From positions 326,750-390,749 of the forward strand of contig MKTB01000017.1 of NCBI GenBank assembly GCA_001897525.1: 64,000 nt of DNA. The letters are read 5' to 3'. Numbering within the stretch: position 1 is the stretch's first letter; each line of letters begins with the position of its first letter. The notes beneath the pieces are model-generated. The model was not told where the DNA came from and did no database searches. It saw only the letters and a list, made by a program, of their open reading frames with translations. The DNA comes from Bacteroidetes bacterium 43-16. Lineage in GTDB: Bacteria > Bacteroidota > Bacteroidia > Chitinophagales > Chitinophagaceae. The position numbers and the translations under genes are program-made. Below, piece by piece: positions 7,814 through 17,276 of the stretch.

Positions 7814-8821
7814 TTATGCAATCTTCAATTGTGCCTTTCTCGCATTGGGAATAAACAGATTAATCAACATCAGCACAAAAGATAAGACTAAAAAGTACTG
7901 GTAATAGCTTTTATAATGCAGGAACATACTGGCACCCATATTCCGGCTTTCCATTTTAGAGATCTCAGCCTGAAGGGCATTTACGGTCTGGTTATTATTG
8001 GCAAGCAAATGGTAAGTGCCGCCACCTGATGTAGCTATTTCTTTAAGTACCGATTCGTTTAGTTTGGTAATTACTTCCTTGCCATTTTCATCCAGTTTAT
8101 TGGCACCCGTTTCCGGGTCAAAAATAGGTGCTCCGTTTGGCGAACCTATACCAATGGTATGGATAATAATGCCCTCTTCTGCTGCCTGCTTAGCCAATTC
8201 TACTGCTTTTTCATCATGATCTTCTCCATCGGAGATGAGCACTACCGTCTTAAACTTGCGGTCTCTTTTATCAAATGCTTCCTGCGACATCTGTATGGCA
8301 TCACTCAGCACTGTTCCCTGCGTAGGCGCAGAACTGGTATTCGTAGTATTCAACAACATTTTAATCGTCCCATAATCCATGGTAAGGGGGGACTGCAGGT
8401 AAGCCCTCCCGGCAAACAATACAAGTCCTACTTTATCATTACTCATTTTATTGAGCATAGACTGCACAAGTAATTTTGCCCGGCTCAGGCGATCTGGACT
8501 AATGTCTTTAGCCAGCATACTTTTACTCACATCTATGGCAAAGACCACATCCACACCTCTGCGCATGACGGTGCTCGACTGGTCGCCCACCTGGAAATTT
8601 GCCAGCCCGAAGATGGCAAATATTATGGCCAGGATGCTTAATACAAATTTCGTTGTTCTTCTGCCCGAAGCACTTCCCGGCAAAAGCTTCTCGACCATTG
8701 CTTCACTGCCCAGCAGTCGCACACTTTTCCTGCGCCAGGAAAGATAGCGTGTATAGCAGAAAACAAGCAAGGGTATTAATAAAAGCAGCCAGAAAAAGTA
8801 ACCTGATTCAAATCTAAACAT
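7814..8821 (-). CDS. batB: BatB-like VWA-domain membrane protein
   Basis: A 335-residue protein with two N-terminal membrane segments (residues ~7-25 and ~58-76), a von Willebrand A domain (~88-290) facing the periplasm, and a C-terminal membrane segment (~308-325). The metal-ion site is intact: DVSKSM (DxSxS), the Thr in SPLTMDYG, and the Asp in LISDGEDHD. The YFFWLLLLIPLL start and the GTVLSDAI segment are typical of Bacteroidota BatA/BatB proteins. With batC it would form part of an envelope complex first linked to oxygen tolerance in Bacteroides. The usual neighbours batA, batD, batE and moxR are absent on both sides here. Confidence 0.88.
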   Translation of the reverse strand: MFRFESGYFFWLLLLIPLLVFCYTRYLSWRRKSVRLLGSEAMVEKLLPGSASGRRTTKFVLSILAIIFAIFGLANFQVGDQSSTVMRRGVDVVFAIDVSKSMLAKDISPDRLSRAKLLVQSMLNKMSNDKVGLVLFAGRAYLQSPLTMDYGTIKMLLNTTNTSSAPTQGTVLSDAIQMSQEAFDKRDRKFKTVVLISDGEDHDEKAVELAKQAAEEGIIIHTIGIGSPNGAPIFDPETGANKLDENGKEVITKLNESVLKEIATSGGGTYHLLANNNQTVNALQAEISKMESRNMGASMFLHYKSYYQYFLVLSFVLMLINLFIPNARKAQLKIA

Positions 8822-8844
8822 AATAGCAAAAGCATTGCAAGTAG

Positions 8845-8852
8845 CAAATATA
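8845..8852 (-). promoter_or_regulatory. candidate -7 element of batB
   Basis: TATATTTGC on the minus strand, 23 bases before the batB ATG, matches the Bacteroidota -7 consensus TAnnTTTG. No clear -33 TTG at the right distance. Confidence 0.45.
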
Positions 8853-8930
8853 ACAATACTTATAAATCATCAAATCCGGATTCGCCGGAATGGGCGGAAA
8901 ATTAACAAAAAAAGAAAGGCTTGCCCGGCA

Positions 8931-8956
8931 TTTATTGCAGGGCGGAATGCAATAAA
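8931..8956 (-). terminator. weak candidate terminator hairpin behind acs
   Basis: A 9-bp perfect stem (TTTATTGCA / TGCAATAAA) with an 8-base loop, about 100 bases downstream of the acs stop. There is no long T-run, so this is only a candidate. Confidence 0.25.
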
Positions 8957-9056
8957 GCAAATACAAAAAAGTAAGGATTCCTTGTCCATATTTCGACAGA
9001 GCTTAATATGACAAACAGAATCCCTTGATCAGCCTTAAGGCTACTATTTTATGAGC

Positions 9057-10964
9057 TTAGAGCTTACCTTCCTTGATCTCTTCTACTACTTCGGGGTTGA
9101 GTAAAGTTGAGGTATCGCCGAACTGGTCAAAAGCACCTTCGGCGATCTTGCGCAAGATGCGCCGCATGATCTTACCGGAACGGGTTTTAGGCAATCCGCT
9201 GACAAACTGGATCTTATCCAGCTTAGCTATAGGCCCGATCTGCTCGGTAATGATCTGGTTAATTTCTTTTCTCAGGTTGTCCTTATCACGGCTTTCGCCA
9301 ATATCTTTCAGCATCACAAATCCATACAGGGCATTACCTTTGATATCATGAGGATAACCTACAATGGCAGATTCTGCAACGGCAGGGTGCTCATTGATGG
9401 AATCTTCAATAGGCGCTGTACCCAGGTTATGCCCCGAAACGATGATCACATCATCTACACGACCGGTAATGCGGTAATAACCCACTTCATCCCTCAAGGC
9501 ACCATCTCCGGTAAAGTACTTGCCCGGGTAGGCAGAGAAGTAGGTTTCGATATAGCGCTGGTGATCGCCCCAGATGCTCCGGGCTATACCCGGCCAGGGG
9601 TAACGGATACATAAATTACCGGTGGTCTGGTTGCCGATGATCTCTATACGCTTATCATTCAGCAGCACGGGCTGTATGCCCGGCAAGGGCAGGGTAGCAT
9701 AAGTAGGCTTTGTAGGGGTCACAAAAGGAATGGGAGAAATCAGGATACCCCCTGTCTCGGTCTGCCACCAGGTATCTACGATCGGACATTTTTTCCGGCC
9801 CACATGATCGTTGTACCAGTGCCAGGCCTCATCATTGATGGGTTCTCCTACGGAGCCGATCACTTTAAGGCTGGAGAGGTCATGCTCATCTACCCATTTG
9901 GTATCTTCTTTGGCCAGGGCACGAATGGCCGTAGGCGCGGTATAGAACTGGGTCACTTTATGCTTGTCGATCACTTCCCAGAACCTGTCGGGTTGCGGAT
10001 AAGAGGGTACGCCTTCAAAGATGACCGTGGTAGCACCGTTCAGCAGCGGACCATATAATATATAAGAGTGGCCGGTGATCCAGCCGATGTCTGCGGTACA
10101 CCAGAAGATGTCATTCTCCTGGTAGTTGAATACATTTTTAAAAGTATAAGCGGTATAGACCATATAGCCGGCCGTGGTATGCAACATACCTTTGGGCTTC
10201 CCGGTGGAGCCGGAGGTGTATAGAATGAATAGAGGATCTTCAGCATCCATGATCTCGGGCACACAATCTGCAGAAGCTTTTTCCAGCAATGGTGCGATCC
10301 ATTGATCACGGCCTTCTTTTACCGGCACTTCAATATCAGTACGCTTAACCAGTAACACTTTTTCAACCGTATGGGTTTTCTCCAGGGCCTCATCTACCAA
10401 AGCTTTAAGGTTAATGGTCTTATCGCCGCGGAAACTGCCATTGGAGGTGATCACCATTTTGGATTCACAGTCATTGATCCGGGCCGCAATGGCGGAAGAG
10501 GAAAAACCGGCAAACACTACCGAGTGTATGGCCCCGATACGGGCACAGGCCAGCATGGATATAGCCAATTCAGGAACCATGGGCAGGTAAATACATACCC
10601 GGTCACCTTTTTGTATCCCCTGGTCTCTTAATACATTGGCAAACTTACATACGCGCTCGTGCAATTCCTGGTAGGTAATATATTGCACAGCTTCATTGGG
10701 ATCATTGGGTTCAAATATAATGGCATTCTTGTTGCTCCGGTTCAGCAAATGACGATCAATACAGTTTTTCGTCATATTCAGTTTGGCATTGATAAACCAT
10801 TCGATCTTTGCCTCACGCATATCATACTTCACTACCTTCTCCCACTTCTGGTACCAGACAAAGTTGTCATCGGCTATTTTGTCCCAGAATTTCTTAGGGT
10901 TCTTGATCGATTTTTTATACTGTTTAAAGTAGTCCGGAAGCGACTCTATCTGATAATTTTTCAT
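9057..10964 (-). CDS. acs: acetyl-CoA synthetase (AMP-forming)
   Basis: A 635-residue cytoplasmic enzyme that activates acetate to acetyl-CoA through acetyl-AMP. Length is close to the usual ~650. Family marks in order: the AcsA N-terminal region with FWDKIADDNFVWYQKW; the P-loop YTSGSTGKPKG; WCTADIGWITGHSY; the acetate/AMP pocket around DTWWQTETGG; the hinge GRVDDVIIVSGHNLGT; and the C-terminal PKTRSGKIMRR, whose Lys is the known site of regulatory acetylation. The gene is alone on the minus strand; no AckA/Pta or acetyltransferase gene is nearby. It would feed the TCA genes found at 25-36 kb. Confidence 0.96.
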   Translation of the reverse strand: MKNYQIESLPDYFKQYKKSIKNPKKFWDKIADDNFVWYQKWEKVVKYDMREAKIEWFINAKLNMTKNCIDRHLLNRSNKNAIIFEPNDPNEAVQYITYQELHERVCKFANVLRDQGIQKGDRVCIYLPMVPELAISMLACARIGAIHSVVFAGFSSSAIAARINDCESKMVITSNGSFRGDKTINLKALVDEALEKTHTVEKVLLVKRTDIEVPVKEGRDQWIAPLLEKASADCVPEIMDAEDPLFILYTSGSTGKPKGMLHTTAGYMVYTAYTFKNVFNYQENDIFWCTADIGWITGHSYILYGPLLNGATTVIFEGVPSYPQPDRFWEVIDKHKVTQFYTAPTAIRALAKEDTKWVDEHDLSSLKVIGSVGEPINDEAWHWYNDHVGRKKCPIVDTWWQTETGGILISPIPFVTPTKPTYATLPLPGIQPVLLNDKRIEIIGNQTTGNLCIRYPWPGIARSIWGDHQRYIETYFSAYPGKYFTGDGALRDEVGYYRITGRVDDVIIVSGHNLGTAPIEDSINEHPAVAESAIVGYPHDIKGNALYGFVMLKDIGESRDKDNLRKEINQIITEQIGPIAKLDKIQFVSGLPKTRSGKIMRRILRKIAEGAFDQFGDTSTLLNPEVVEEIKEGKL

Positions 10965-11175
10965 TGTCCTGATGATTTCTGTATGAAATTCGATATGTAT
11001 TTAATTCGTTTAATTTTTGAACACACAATTTACAAAAAAGAAAAGTAAAGCACCTAAACTTAAAGCTATATCCTTGCTCATTTAATATAGCTAAAATGTA
11101 GCTTGCTGCCGGCCCTTGATCAGTAGTGGTAATAAAGTAGGCCAATATTTGAAGTAAATGTTGGGTGATTTTTTG

Positions 11176-11183
11176 TAATTTCG
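11176..11183 (+). promoter_or_regulatory. candidate -7 element of def
   Basis: TAATTTCGC, the TTC variant of TAnnTTTG that also precedes secA and the TonB receptor gene, 69 bases before the def ATG. Confidence 0.35.
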
Positions 11184-11252
11184 CGTCCTTATTATGCTTA
11201 CACGCAGGTGTGGCATCAATTATAGCTGATTTTTAATAAGATATTCATAGAA

Positions 11253-11831
11253 ATGGTATTACCGATTGTGGCCTACGGGCATCCTGTATTAAGAAAAGTG
11301 GGTGCTCCTATAGATGAAAATTACCCGGATTTAAAGAAACTGATCGCTGATATGTGGGAAACGATGTACCACAGTAATGGTGTAGGTATTGCAGCTCCGC
11401 AGATCAATAAAGCTATTCGCCTGTTCGTGGTGGATACCGAGCAGATCGTGGAGAACTTTGATGAGGAAGATAAAAAGGAATTCCCGAATGAAAAGCCAAT
11501 CAAAAGTGTATTCATCAATGCGCAGATCCTGAATAAGGAAGGTGAAGCCTGGCCTTATAATGAAGGCTGCCTGAGCATTCCCAAGGTGCGTGAAGATGTA
11601 TGGCGCGAGGAGCAAATAACGATTGCTTACCTGGATGAAAACTTTGAAGCGCAGGAAAAGACCTTTAACGGCATCACCGCCAGGGTGATCTTACATGAAT
11701 ATGACCATATTGAAGGCAAGCTGTTCATCGATTATTTAGCACCTATCAAGAAGCGCCTGATCAAGAAAAAACTGGATGATATCTCTAAAGGAAAGGTGAG
11801 TATGGGCTATAGAATGATTTATCCAAAATAA
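11253..11831 (+). CDS. def: peptide deformylase
   Basis: A 192-residue enzyme that removes the formyl group from new N-terminal methionines. All three motifs are present: GVGIAAPQ (43-50), EGCLS (104-108, Cys ligand) and HEYDH (148-152, two His ligands and the catalytic Glu). An insertion rich in acidic and basic residues (EEDKKEFPNEKP, ~71-83) before the central strands is usual for Bacteroidota type deformylases. It is followed after 16 bases by a small membrane protein gene and then a BtuF-like gene, forming a probable three-gene operon. Confidence 0.96.
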   Translation: MVLPIVAYGHPVLRKVGAPIDENYPDLKKLIADMWETMYHSNGVGIAAPQINKAIRLFVVDTEQIVENFDEEDKKEFPNEKPIKSVFINAQILNKEGEAWPYNEGCLSIPKVREDVWREEQITIAYLDENFEAQEKTFNGITARVILHEYDHIEGKLFIDYLAPIKKRLIKKKLDDISKGKVSMGYRMIYPK

Positions 11832-11847
11832 ATAATATTTTTAAGGT

Positions 11848-12243
11848 ATGAAATCTTTCATCCAAAACTTCTTTGTTAAGCCACCAGTCATTTTCCCTTT
11901 GGTGGCTTGCTTTTTAATATTCCTGGGTATCTATGAAGCCTCTCAATCGCTTTTTTCAGACCAGGTAGAAGGGATTTATAAGATCAGGCCCATATTAATG
12001 ATCCTGATGGCCATATTCTGGACGGGAGCTACCTTCTTCCAGAAATGGGGGGCTTTAGGCTTCGTCATCCTGACCATTGTGTCTTTAATGGTCTACTTTT
12101 ATTCCGATTCTTTAGAGCTCAAAGCCTTATTCGGCAATATACTCATGCTTCATGTCCCCGTTATGGAAGGCAAATCGGTGCCGATACCTTTAAGTGCTAT
12201 TTTTTCTTTTATTGCCTTGTTCTTCTACCGAAGAATGAATTAA
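11848..12243 (+). CDS. small integral membrane protein
   Basis: A 131-residue hydrophobic protein with four predicted membrane helices (about residues 14-32, 48-62, 67-84 and 112-127) and a short basic C-terminus (YRRMN). I do not recognise a family and there are no catalytic-looking residues. It lies 16 bases after def and 19 bases before the BtuF-like gene on the same strand, so it is probably co-transcribed with them. No function can be assigned. Confidence 0.75.
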   Translation: MKSFIQNFFVKPPVIFPLVACFLIFLGIYEASQSLFSDQVEGIYKIRPILMILMAIFWTGATFFQKWGALGFVILTIVSLMVYFYSDSLELKALFGNILMLHVPVMEGKSVPIPLSAIFSFIALFFYRRMN

Positions 12244-12262
12244 ACCGGAACAGCGCTTTTTT

Positions 12263-13054
12263 ATGCAGTACACAGATATGATCGGTTATGATATAGCGCT
12301 TACACAAAGCCCTCAACGCATCGTATCGCTGGTACCTTCACAAACAGAGTTGCTGTATGACCTGGGACTGGAAGAGCGGGTGGTGGGCATTACTAAATTC
12401 TGCATTCACCCGGAAAGCTGGTTCCGCAGTAAAGAAAGGATAGGCGGTACCAAAACCGTCCATATCGACAAGGTGGCGGCATTGCAGCCCGACCTCATCA
12501 TCGCCAATAAAGAAGAAAATACGAAAGCAGATATTGAACAACTCAGGGCCATAGCTCCGGTCTGGACGAGTGATATTTTAAACCTGGAGGACAGCCTGGA
12601 GATGATTGCTCAATTGGGAGCGATCACCTCAACGGAAGGAAGGGCGCAGGAGATTGTGGCAAATATCCGCAAAGACTTCAGCCCGGAAAATATCCGTCTT
12701 ATAGAAGATAAGCGTGTTGCTTATTTCATTTGGTATCAGCCACTCATGTCAGCCGGAAGTCAAACTTTCCTGCATGATATTTTGTCAAGGATAGGATTTA
12801 TTAATGTATATGCAACACATCCGCGCTATCCTGAGACACAGTGGCAGGAATTGCAGGCGGCAGCGCCCGATTATATCCTTTTAAGTTCAGAACCTTTTCC
12901 ATTTAAAGAAAAACACCTCCTGGAGTTTAAAGATAAACTGCCAAATGCCACTGTTTTACTGGTAGATGGCGAACTTTTCAGCTGGTATGGCAGTAGGTTA
13001 CTGGCTTCCGCGGCTTATTTCAAAAAGATATTTTCATCCAATTTGTCGCATTGA
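12263..13054 (+). CDS. BtuF-like helical-backbone metal-receptor protein without signal peptide
   Basis: A 263-residue protein with the fold of class III ABC binding proteins: PQRIVSLVPSQTELLYDLGL, VVGITKFC, IGGTKTVHIDKVAALQPDLII and GSQTFLHDILSRIGFIN are family signatures of cobalamin/iron-chelate receptors such as BtuF. The protein begins MQYTDMIGYDIAL and has neither a signal peptide nor a lipobox, so as written it would be cytoplasmic. No permease or ATPase gene lies next to it. Either it has a non-transport role or a true upstream start is missing; the 19-base gap to the gene before leaves no room for a signal peptide in that frame. Confidence 0.8.
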   Translation: MQYTDMIGYDIALTQSPQRIVSLVPSQTELLYDLGLEERVVGITKFCIHPESWFRSKERIGGTKTVHIDKVAALQPDLIIANKEENTKADIEQLRAIAPVWTSDILNLEDSLEMIAQLGAITSTEGRAQEIVANIRKDFSPENIRLIEDKRVAYFIWYQPLMSAGSQTFLHDILSRIGFINVYATHPRYPETQWQELQAAAPDYILLSSEPFPFKEKHLLEFKDKLPNATVLLVDGELFSWYGSRLLASAAYFKKIFSSNLSH

Positions 13055-13100
13055 GTATTTTTAACAGACTTTTTGGCATTTATTATTTTTTTGCACGGGA

Positions 13101-13131
13101 TTTGAGATAAAGAATAATATATTTAACTTCG
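13101..13131 (+). promoter_or_regulatory. promoter of secA
   Basis: TTTG at 13101-13104 and TAACTTCG at 13124-13131, spaced by 19 bases, which is the Bacteroidota -33/-7 arrangement with one C in the -7 element. The leader is about 70 bases. Confidence 0.5.
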
Positions 13132-13205
13132 CAACACTTTTATACTTTAGACCATATAAGTGTAACGTCATATTGTAAACGGTCATATTATCAAACACAG
13201 AAACG

Positions 13206-16200
13206 ATGCTAGGATTTCTATCAAAACTATTAGGTGGCAGCAAGTCTGAAAAAGACGTAAAAAAAATTCAGCCTATAGTTAAGTCAATTAATGAATATTT
13301 CGAGCGCTACAGCTCATTAAGTAATGACGAATTAAGAGCAAAAACAGGAGAATTTAAACAAAGAATTGCTGAATATCTTTCTGATATTGATGCACAAATT
13401 GCTGCGAAAAAAGAAGAGGCCGGCGGTATAGAAGAACTGCATACCCGTGAAGCTGTGTTGAACGAAGTAGATAAATTGGTCAAAGGCCGTGATGAAAAGC
13501 TTGAGGAAATATTGGAAGAGATATTACCTGAAGCTTTTGCTACTATTAAGGAGGCTGCCCGTCGTTTTGCGGAAGCAGACCAGGTAGTATCTATGGCTAC
13601 AGACCTGGATAGAGAATTAGCTGCCAATGGCCGTCAGCATATCATCATCGATGGTGACCAGATGACTCAAAACACCACCTGGCTAGCAGCCGGTGTTGAG
13701 GTTTCCTGGAATATGGTACACTACGATGTACAGCTGATTGGCGGTACGGTATTGCACCAGGGTAAAATATCGGAAATGGCAACGGGTGAAGGTAAAACGC
13801 TCGTGTCTACTTTACCGGTTTACCTGAATGCATTGGCCGGACTGGGCGTTCACGTAGTAACGGTGAATGATTACCTGGCCCGTCGTGACTCTGAGTGGAA
13901 CGGTCCTTTATATGAATGGCTGGGCTTAAGGGTAGACTGTATCGACAAGCACCAACCTAACTCTAATTCACGCAGACATGCGTATAATGCAGATATCACT
14001 TACGGAACGAATAATGAGTTCGGTTTTGACTACCTGCGTGATAACATGGTACACCGCCCGGAAGAAATGGTACAACGCAAACACCATTTCGCTATTGTGG
14101 ATGAGGTGGATAGCGTATTGATCGATGATGCACGTACGCCATTGATCATTTCCGGTCCGGTACCTAAAGGAGATGACCAACAATTCCATTTCCTGAAACC
14201 AAGGATTGAAAATATCGTTGAAGCGCAGAAAAGAGTGGTTAACCAGGCGCTTAATGAAGCTAAAAAACTGATCAAAGAAGGTAAAGCCGATAAAGATACG
14301 GGTGGTTTACAACTGTACCGTGCCTTCAGAGGTATGCCTAAGAACTCTGCGATCATCAAATACCTGAGTGAAGAGGGCAATCGCCAGATCATGCAGAAGG
14401 CAGAGAACTATTACATTGCCGAGCATCAGAAGAATATGCCTAAAGTATATGAAGAATTATATTTCTACATAGACGAAAAGCAAAAAAGTGTTGACCTTAC
14501 CGAAAAAGGTATTGCATTGATCACCGGTGCGGGTGAAGATCCAAGCTTCTTTGTACTCCCGGATATCAGTACAGCTCTGGCTGCTATAGAAAATGCCAAA
14601 GATGTTACCGATGAGGAAAGGGCACAACGCAAAGATAATTTACTACAGGAGTATGCGGCCAAAACAGACCGTATCCACTCCGTACAGCAATTGCTGAAAG
14701 CCTACACAATGTTTGAAAAAGACGTTGAGTACATCGTAGTAGATGATAAGGTTAAGATCGTAGATGAGCAGACCGGCCGTATCATGGAAGGTCGCCGCTA
14801 TTCTGACGGATTGCACCAGGCGATTGAAGCAAAAGAAAATGTACACATCGAGGCGGCCACGCAAACTTTTGCGACCGTTACTTTACAGAACTATTTCCGT
14901 ATGTACCACAAGCTGGCCGGTATGACCGGTACGGCAGAAACGGAAGCAGGTGAATTCTGGGAAATCTATAAACTGGACGTAGTGACGATACCTACTAATC
15001 GTGGTATCCAGCGTAAAGACCAGCAAGACTTAGTATATAAAACCAAACGTGAAAAGTACAAAGCCGTTATTGACGAGGTAGAAGCCATGCGCTCTATCGG
15101 CCGTCCGGTACTGGTGGGTACTACCTCTGTTGAGGTTTCGGAGTTGCTGAGCCGTATGATGCAGCAAAGAAAACTTCCACATAACGTATTGAATGCCAAG
15201 CAACACGCCAAAGAAGCTCAAGTAGTTGCCGAAGCAGGTTTGCCGGGAGCAGTTACCATTGCTACCAATATGGCCGGTCGTGGTACCGATATCAAACTGG
15301 GCGAAGGGGTGAAAGAAGCGGGTGGTCTGGCCATCATCGGTACAGAACGCCATGAATCCCGTCGTGTAGACCGCCAGTTGCGTGGTCGTGCGGGTCGCCA
15401 GGGAGATCCGGGTAGTTCCCAGTTCTTCGTTTCATTAGAAGATGAATTGATGCGTTTATTCGGTTCAGAGCGTATTGCTGCTTTAATGGACAGGATGGGG
15501 CACAAAGAAGGCGAGGTACTGCAACATGGCATGATCTCTAAATCTATTGAGCGTGCACAGAAGAAAGTAGAAGAGAATAACTTTGGTATCCGTAAGCGTT
15601 TGCTGGAATATGATGATGTGATGAATGCACAAAGGAATCAAATCTACAAACGTCGTCACAATGCCTTATTCGGCGATCGCGTAGCGATTGATATCGATAA
15701 TGCGATGTATGATGTAGCAGATGACTTCATCGCTCAATTCCAGAACGGGCAGTCTTATGCAGACTTCAAACTGGAAGTGATGAAACACCTGGCCTTTGAA
15801 CCTCAGATCACAGAAGAGCAAGCCAAATCCAATACGGGTGTAGAAGACTTCTACCAGGAAGTGAAATCCTTCTACCAAACCAAGATCGCCGGTATGCGTG
15901 AGGCTATGTTACCTCAGTTCCAGAATATCAAAGCACAATCTGAAGGACGTATTGAGTACATCATGATCCCGTTCTCTGATGGCGTAAAAGGTATCCAGGT
16001 CCAGGTGGGACTGGATGAAGCGATCGAGAAAGAGATCAAACCGGTTCCTGAGGCATTGGAGAAATCCATTACCCTGGCCCTGATCGATGAGTCCTGGAAA
16101 GATCACCTGAGAGCTATGGATGACCTGAGAACATCGGTACAAATGGCTTCTTATGAGCAAAAAGACCCATTATTGATCTACAAATTCGAAGCTTTCGAAT

Positions 16201-16529
16201 TGTTTAAAAAGATGATGATGGAAACCAATAAAAATATTGTTTCCTTCCTGTTGCGCGCCGGTATTCCTGTACAGGAAGAACAGCAGCAGCACGTACAACA
16301 GATCCCTCAGGAATATACGGATTTCGAGGAACTGTATGACAACAGTGCGGATATTGAGCGCAGGGGAGAAGATTATGCCGCTGATGAATCGGATTACTAT
16401 TCAGAAGATCATATCTATGAAGCGCCCAAACAAAGCCCGGTTTCTGTAGAACCTAAGATCGGAAGAAACGATCCTTGTCCTTGCGGAAGCGGAAAAAAAT
16501 ACAAACAATGTCACGGAGCTAATTTATAA
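13206..16529 (+). CDS. secA: preprotein translocase ATPase SecA
   Basis: A 1,107-residue motor that drives unfolded preproteins through SecYEG. Walker A is MATGEGKTLVSTLP (~191-204); DEVDSVLIDDARTPLI is the DEAD-motor/Walker B region; TNMAGRGTDIKLGEGV and QLRGRAGRQGDPG are motifs V and VI of the second motor half. The preprotein-binding and helical scaffold parts follow, and the end carries the zinc-binding SEC-C motif CPCGSGKKYKQCH that interacts with SecB or ribosomes. It is longer than E. coli SecA (901 residues) because of insertions at residues ~60-110 and ~320-410, which is normal for Bacteroidota. It is followed by its own terminator. Confidence 0.98.
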   Translation: MLGFLSKLLGGSKSEKDVKKIQPIVKSINEYFERYSSLSNDELRAKTGEFKQRIAEYLSDIDAQIAAKKEEAGGIEELHTREAVLNEVDKLVKGRDEKLEEILEEILPEAFATIKEAARRFAEADQVVSMATDLDRELAANGRQHIIIDGDQMTQNTTWLAAGVEVSWNMVHYDVQLIGGTVLHQGKISEMATGEGKTLVSTLPVYLNALAGLGVHVVTVNDYLARRDSEWNGPLYEWLGLRVDCIDKHQPNSNSRRHAYNADITYGTNNEFGFDYLRDNMVHRPEEMVQRKHHFAIVDEVDSVLIDDARTPLIISGPVPKGDDQQFHFLKPRIENIVEAQKRVVNQALNEAKKLIKEGKADKDTGGLQLYRAFRGMPKNSAIIKYLSEEGNRQIMQKAENYYIAEHQKNMPKVYEELYFYIDEKQKSVDLTEKGIALITGAGEDPSFFVLPDISTALAAIENAKDVTDEERAQRKDNLLQEYAAKTDRIHSVQQLLKAYTMFEKDVEYIVVDDKVKIVDEQTGRIMEGRRYSDGLHQAIEAKENVHIEAATQTFATVTLQNYFRMYHKLAGMTGTAETEAGEFWEIYKLDVVTIPTNRGIQRKDQQDLVYKTKREKYKAVIDEVEAMRSIGRPVLVGTTSVEVSELLSRMMQQRKLPHNVLNAKQHAKEAQVVAEAGLPGAVTIATNMAGRGTDIKLGEGVKEAGGLAIIGTERHESRRVDRQLRGRAGRQGDPGSSQFFVSLEDELMRLFGSERIAALMDRMGHKEGEVLQHGMISKSIERAQKKVEENNFGIRKRLLEYDDVMNAQRNQIYKRRHNALFGDRVAIDIDNAMYDVADDFIAQFQNGQSYADFKLEVMKHLAFEPQITEEQAKSNTGVEDFYQEVKSFYQTKIAGMREAMLPQFQNIKAQSEGRIEYIMIPFSDGVKGIQVQVGLDEAIEKEIKPVPEALEKSITLALIDESWKDHLRAMDDLRTSVQMASYEQKDPLLIYKFEAFELFKKMMMETNKNIVSFLLRAGIPVQEEQQQHVQQIPQEYTDFEELYDNSADIERRGEDYAADESDYYSEDHIYEAPKQSPVSVEPKIGRNDPCPCGSGKKYKQCHGANL

Positions 16530-16904
16530 TCAAAGACTCCGATATAAAAAAGGTTGCGCAGGATTGCGCAACCTTTTTTTGTTCCAAACCCTCGCTGCGC
16601 TCTATGCAACCAGGGATAAATAATAACCTGAAAACAATTTAAAAATAAATAAATGTTAAATCTCAGGCAACACTTCCTGCCTGTACTGCATTTTAATATT
16701 AATACACAGGAAAACAACTACCAGACGATAGATCTACTAAAACCTAGCTATTCGAGAAGTACACTAAAACCTATACGTACTAAAACTTACACCTTAATTT
16801 TCGGATAGCCATCTTTGTCGGGCAAGCATTTTGTTCCTAAAAACCATATAGTCTTTTTTAAGGCTATACTGAGCGCTTATTTTATCCAGTATGCTACAGT
16901 CTTT
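16530..16904. other. 375-bp region between secA and zapA
   Basis: After the secA terminator it is AT-rich non-coding sequence. It holds three close copies of ACTAAAAC(C/T)TA at 16736, 16763 and 16779 (plus strand). The zapA transcript runs leftward into it. In many bacteria 6S RNA lies next to zapA, but I cannot draw a convincing 6S structure here. Confidence 0.45.
16547..16580 (+). terminator. terminator of secA
   Basis: Stem AAAAAGGTTGCGCA / TGCGCAACCTTTTT with a GGAT loop, continued by a run of seven T. It lies 18 bases after the secA stop. Confidence 0.85.
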
Positions 16905-17192
16905 TTAATCCTGTCCGAGACAGTTGTCAATAGTATCTATCATCTGCTGTACGGTATCTTGCTGCACAGGGTTGAGACCACTATGATCCGTCACCTGGTC
17001 AGTAGCATACATCATCAGGCACATCGCGAGGAAGTCCTGCTCATCTTTTCCCGGAATTTCATTTCTTAATTTTGCCAGTCGCTGGTCGGCCACTTTCATA
17101 GCCTGCCGGATCGCCTGCTCCTCTTCGGGCTTTACCCTGATCCGGTAACTCCGCTCTGCCAGCCATATCGTGATAGGAATAGTATGGTCCAT
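16905..17192 (-). CDS. zapA: cell division protein ZapA
   Basis: A 95-residue protein that bundles FtsZ filaments. The N-terminal domain has IPITIWLAERSYRIRVKPEEE, where the strand and the E-E-Q-A-I-R-Q-A helix start match ZapA. The following long helix (VADQRLAKLRNEI ... DFLAMCLMMYATD) is the coiled-coil dimer part. Length fits the family (~95-110). It is divergent from ftsY, with 84 bases between the starts. The ribonuclease Y gene that often follows zapA in Bacteroidota is not here. Confidence 0.85.
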   Translation of the reverse strand: MDHTIPITIWLAERSYRIRVKPEEEQAIRQAMKVADQRLAKLRNEIPGKDEQDFLAMCLMMYATDQVTDHSGLNPVQQDTVQQMIDTIDNCLGQD

Positions 17193-17276
17193 TTAAATAA
17201 TTAATTTGCGCTAAAATTAAACTTTTGTATCCGTATATAATGCTCTAATTTTACAGCCAAATATTATTTTATCAGT

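Noticed and set aside
12180..12262. Possible cobalamin riboswitch before the BtuF-like gene
   Set aside because: The gap is only 19 bases and the upstream DNA is coding; no room for a riboswitch and no B12-box seen.
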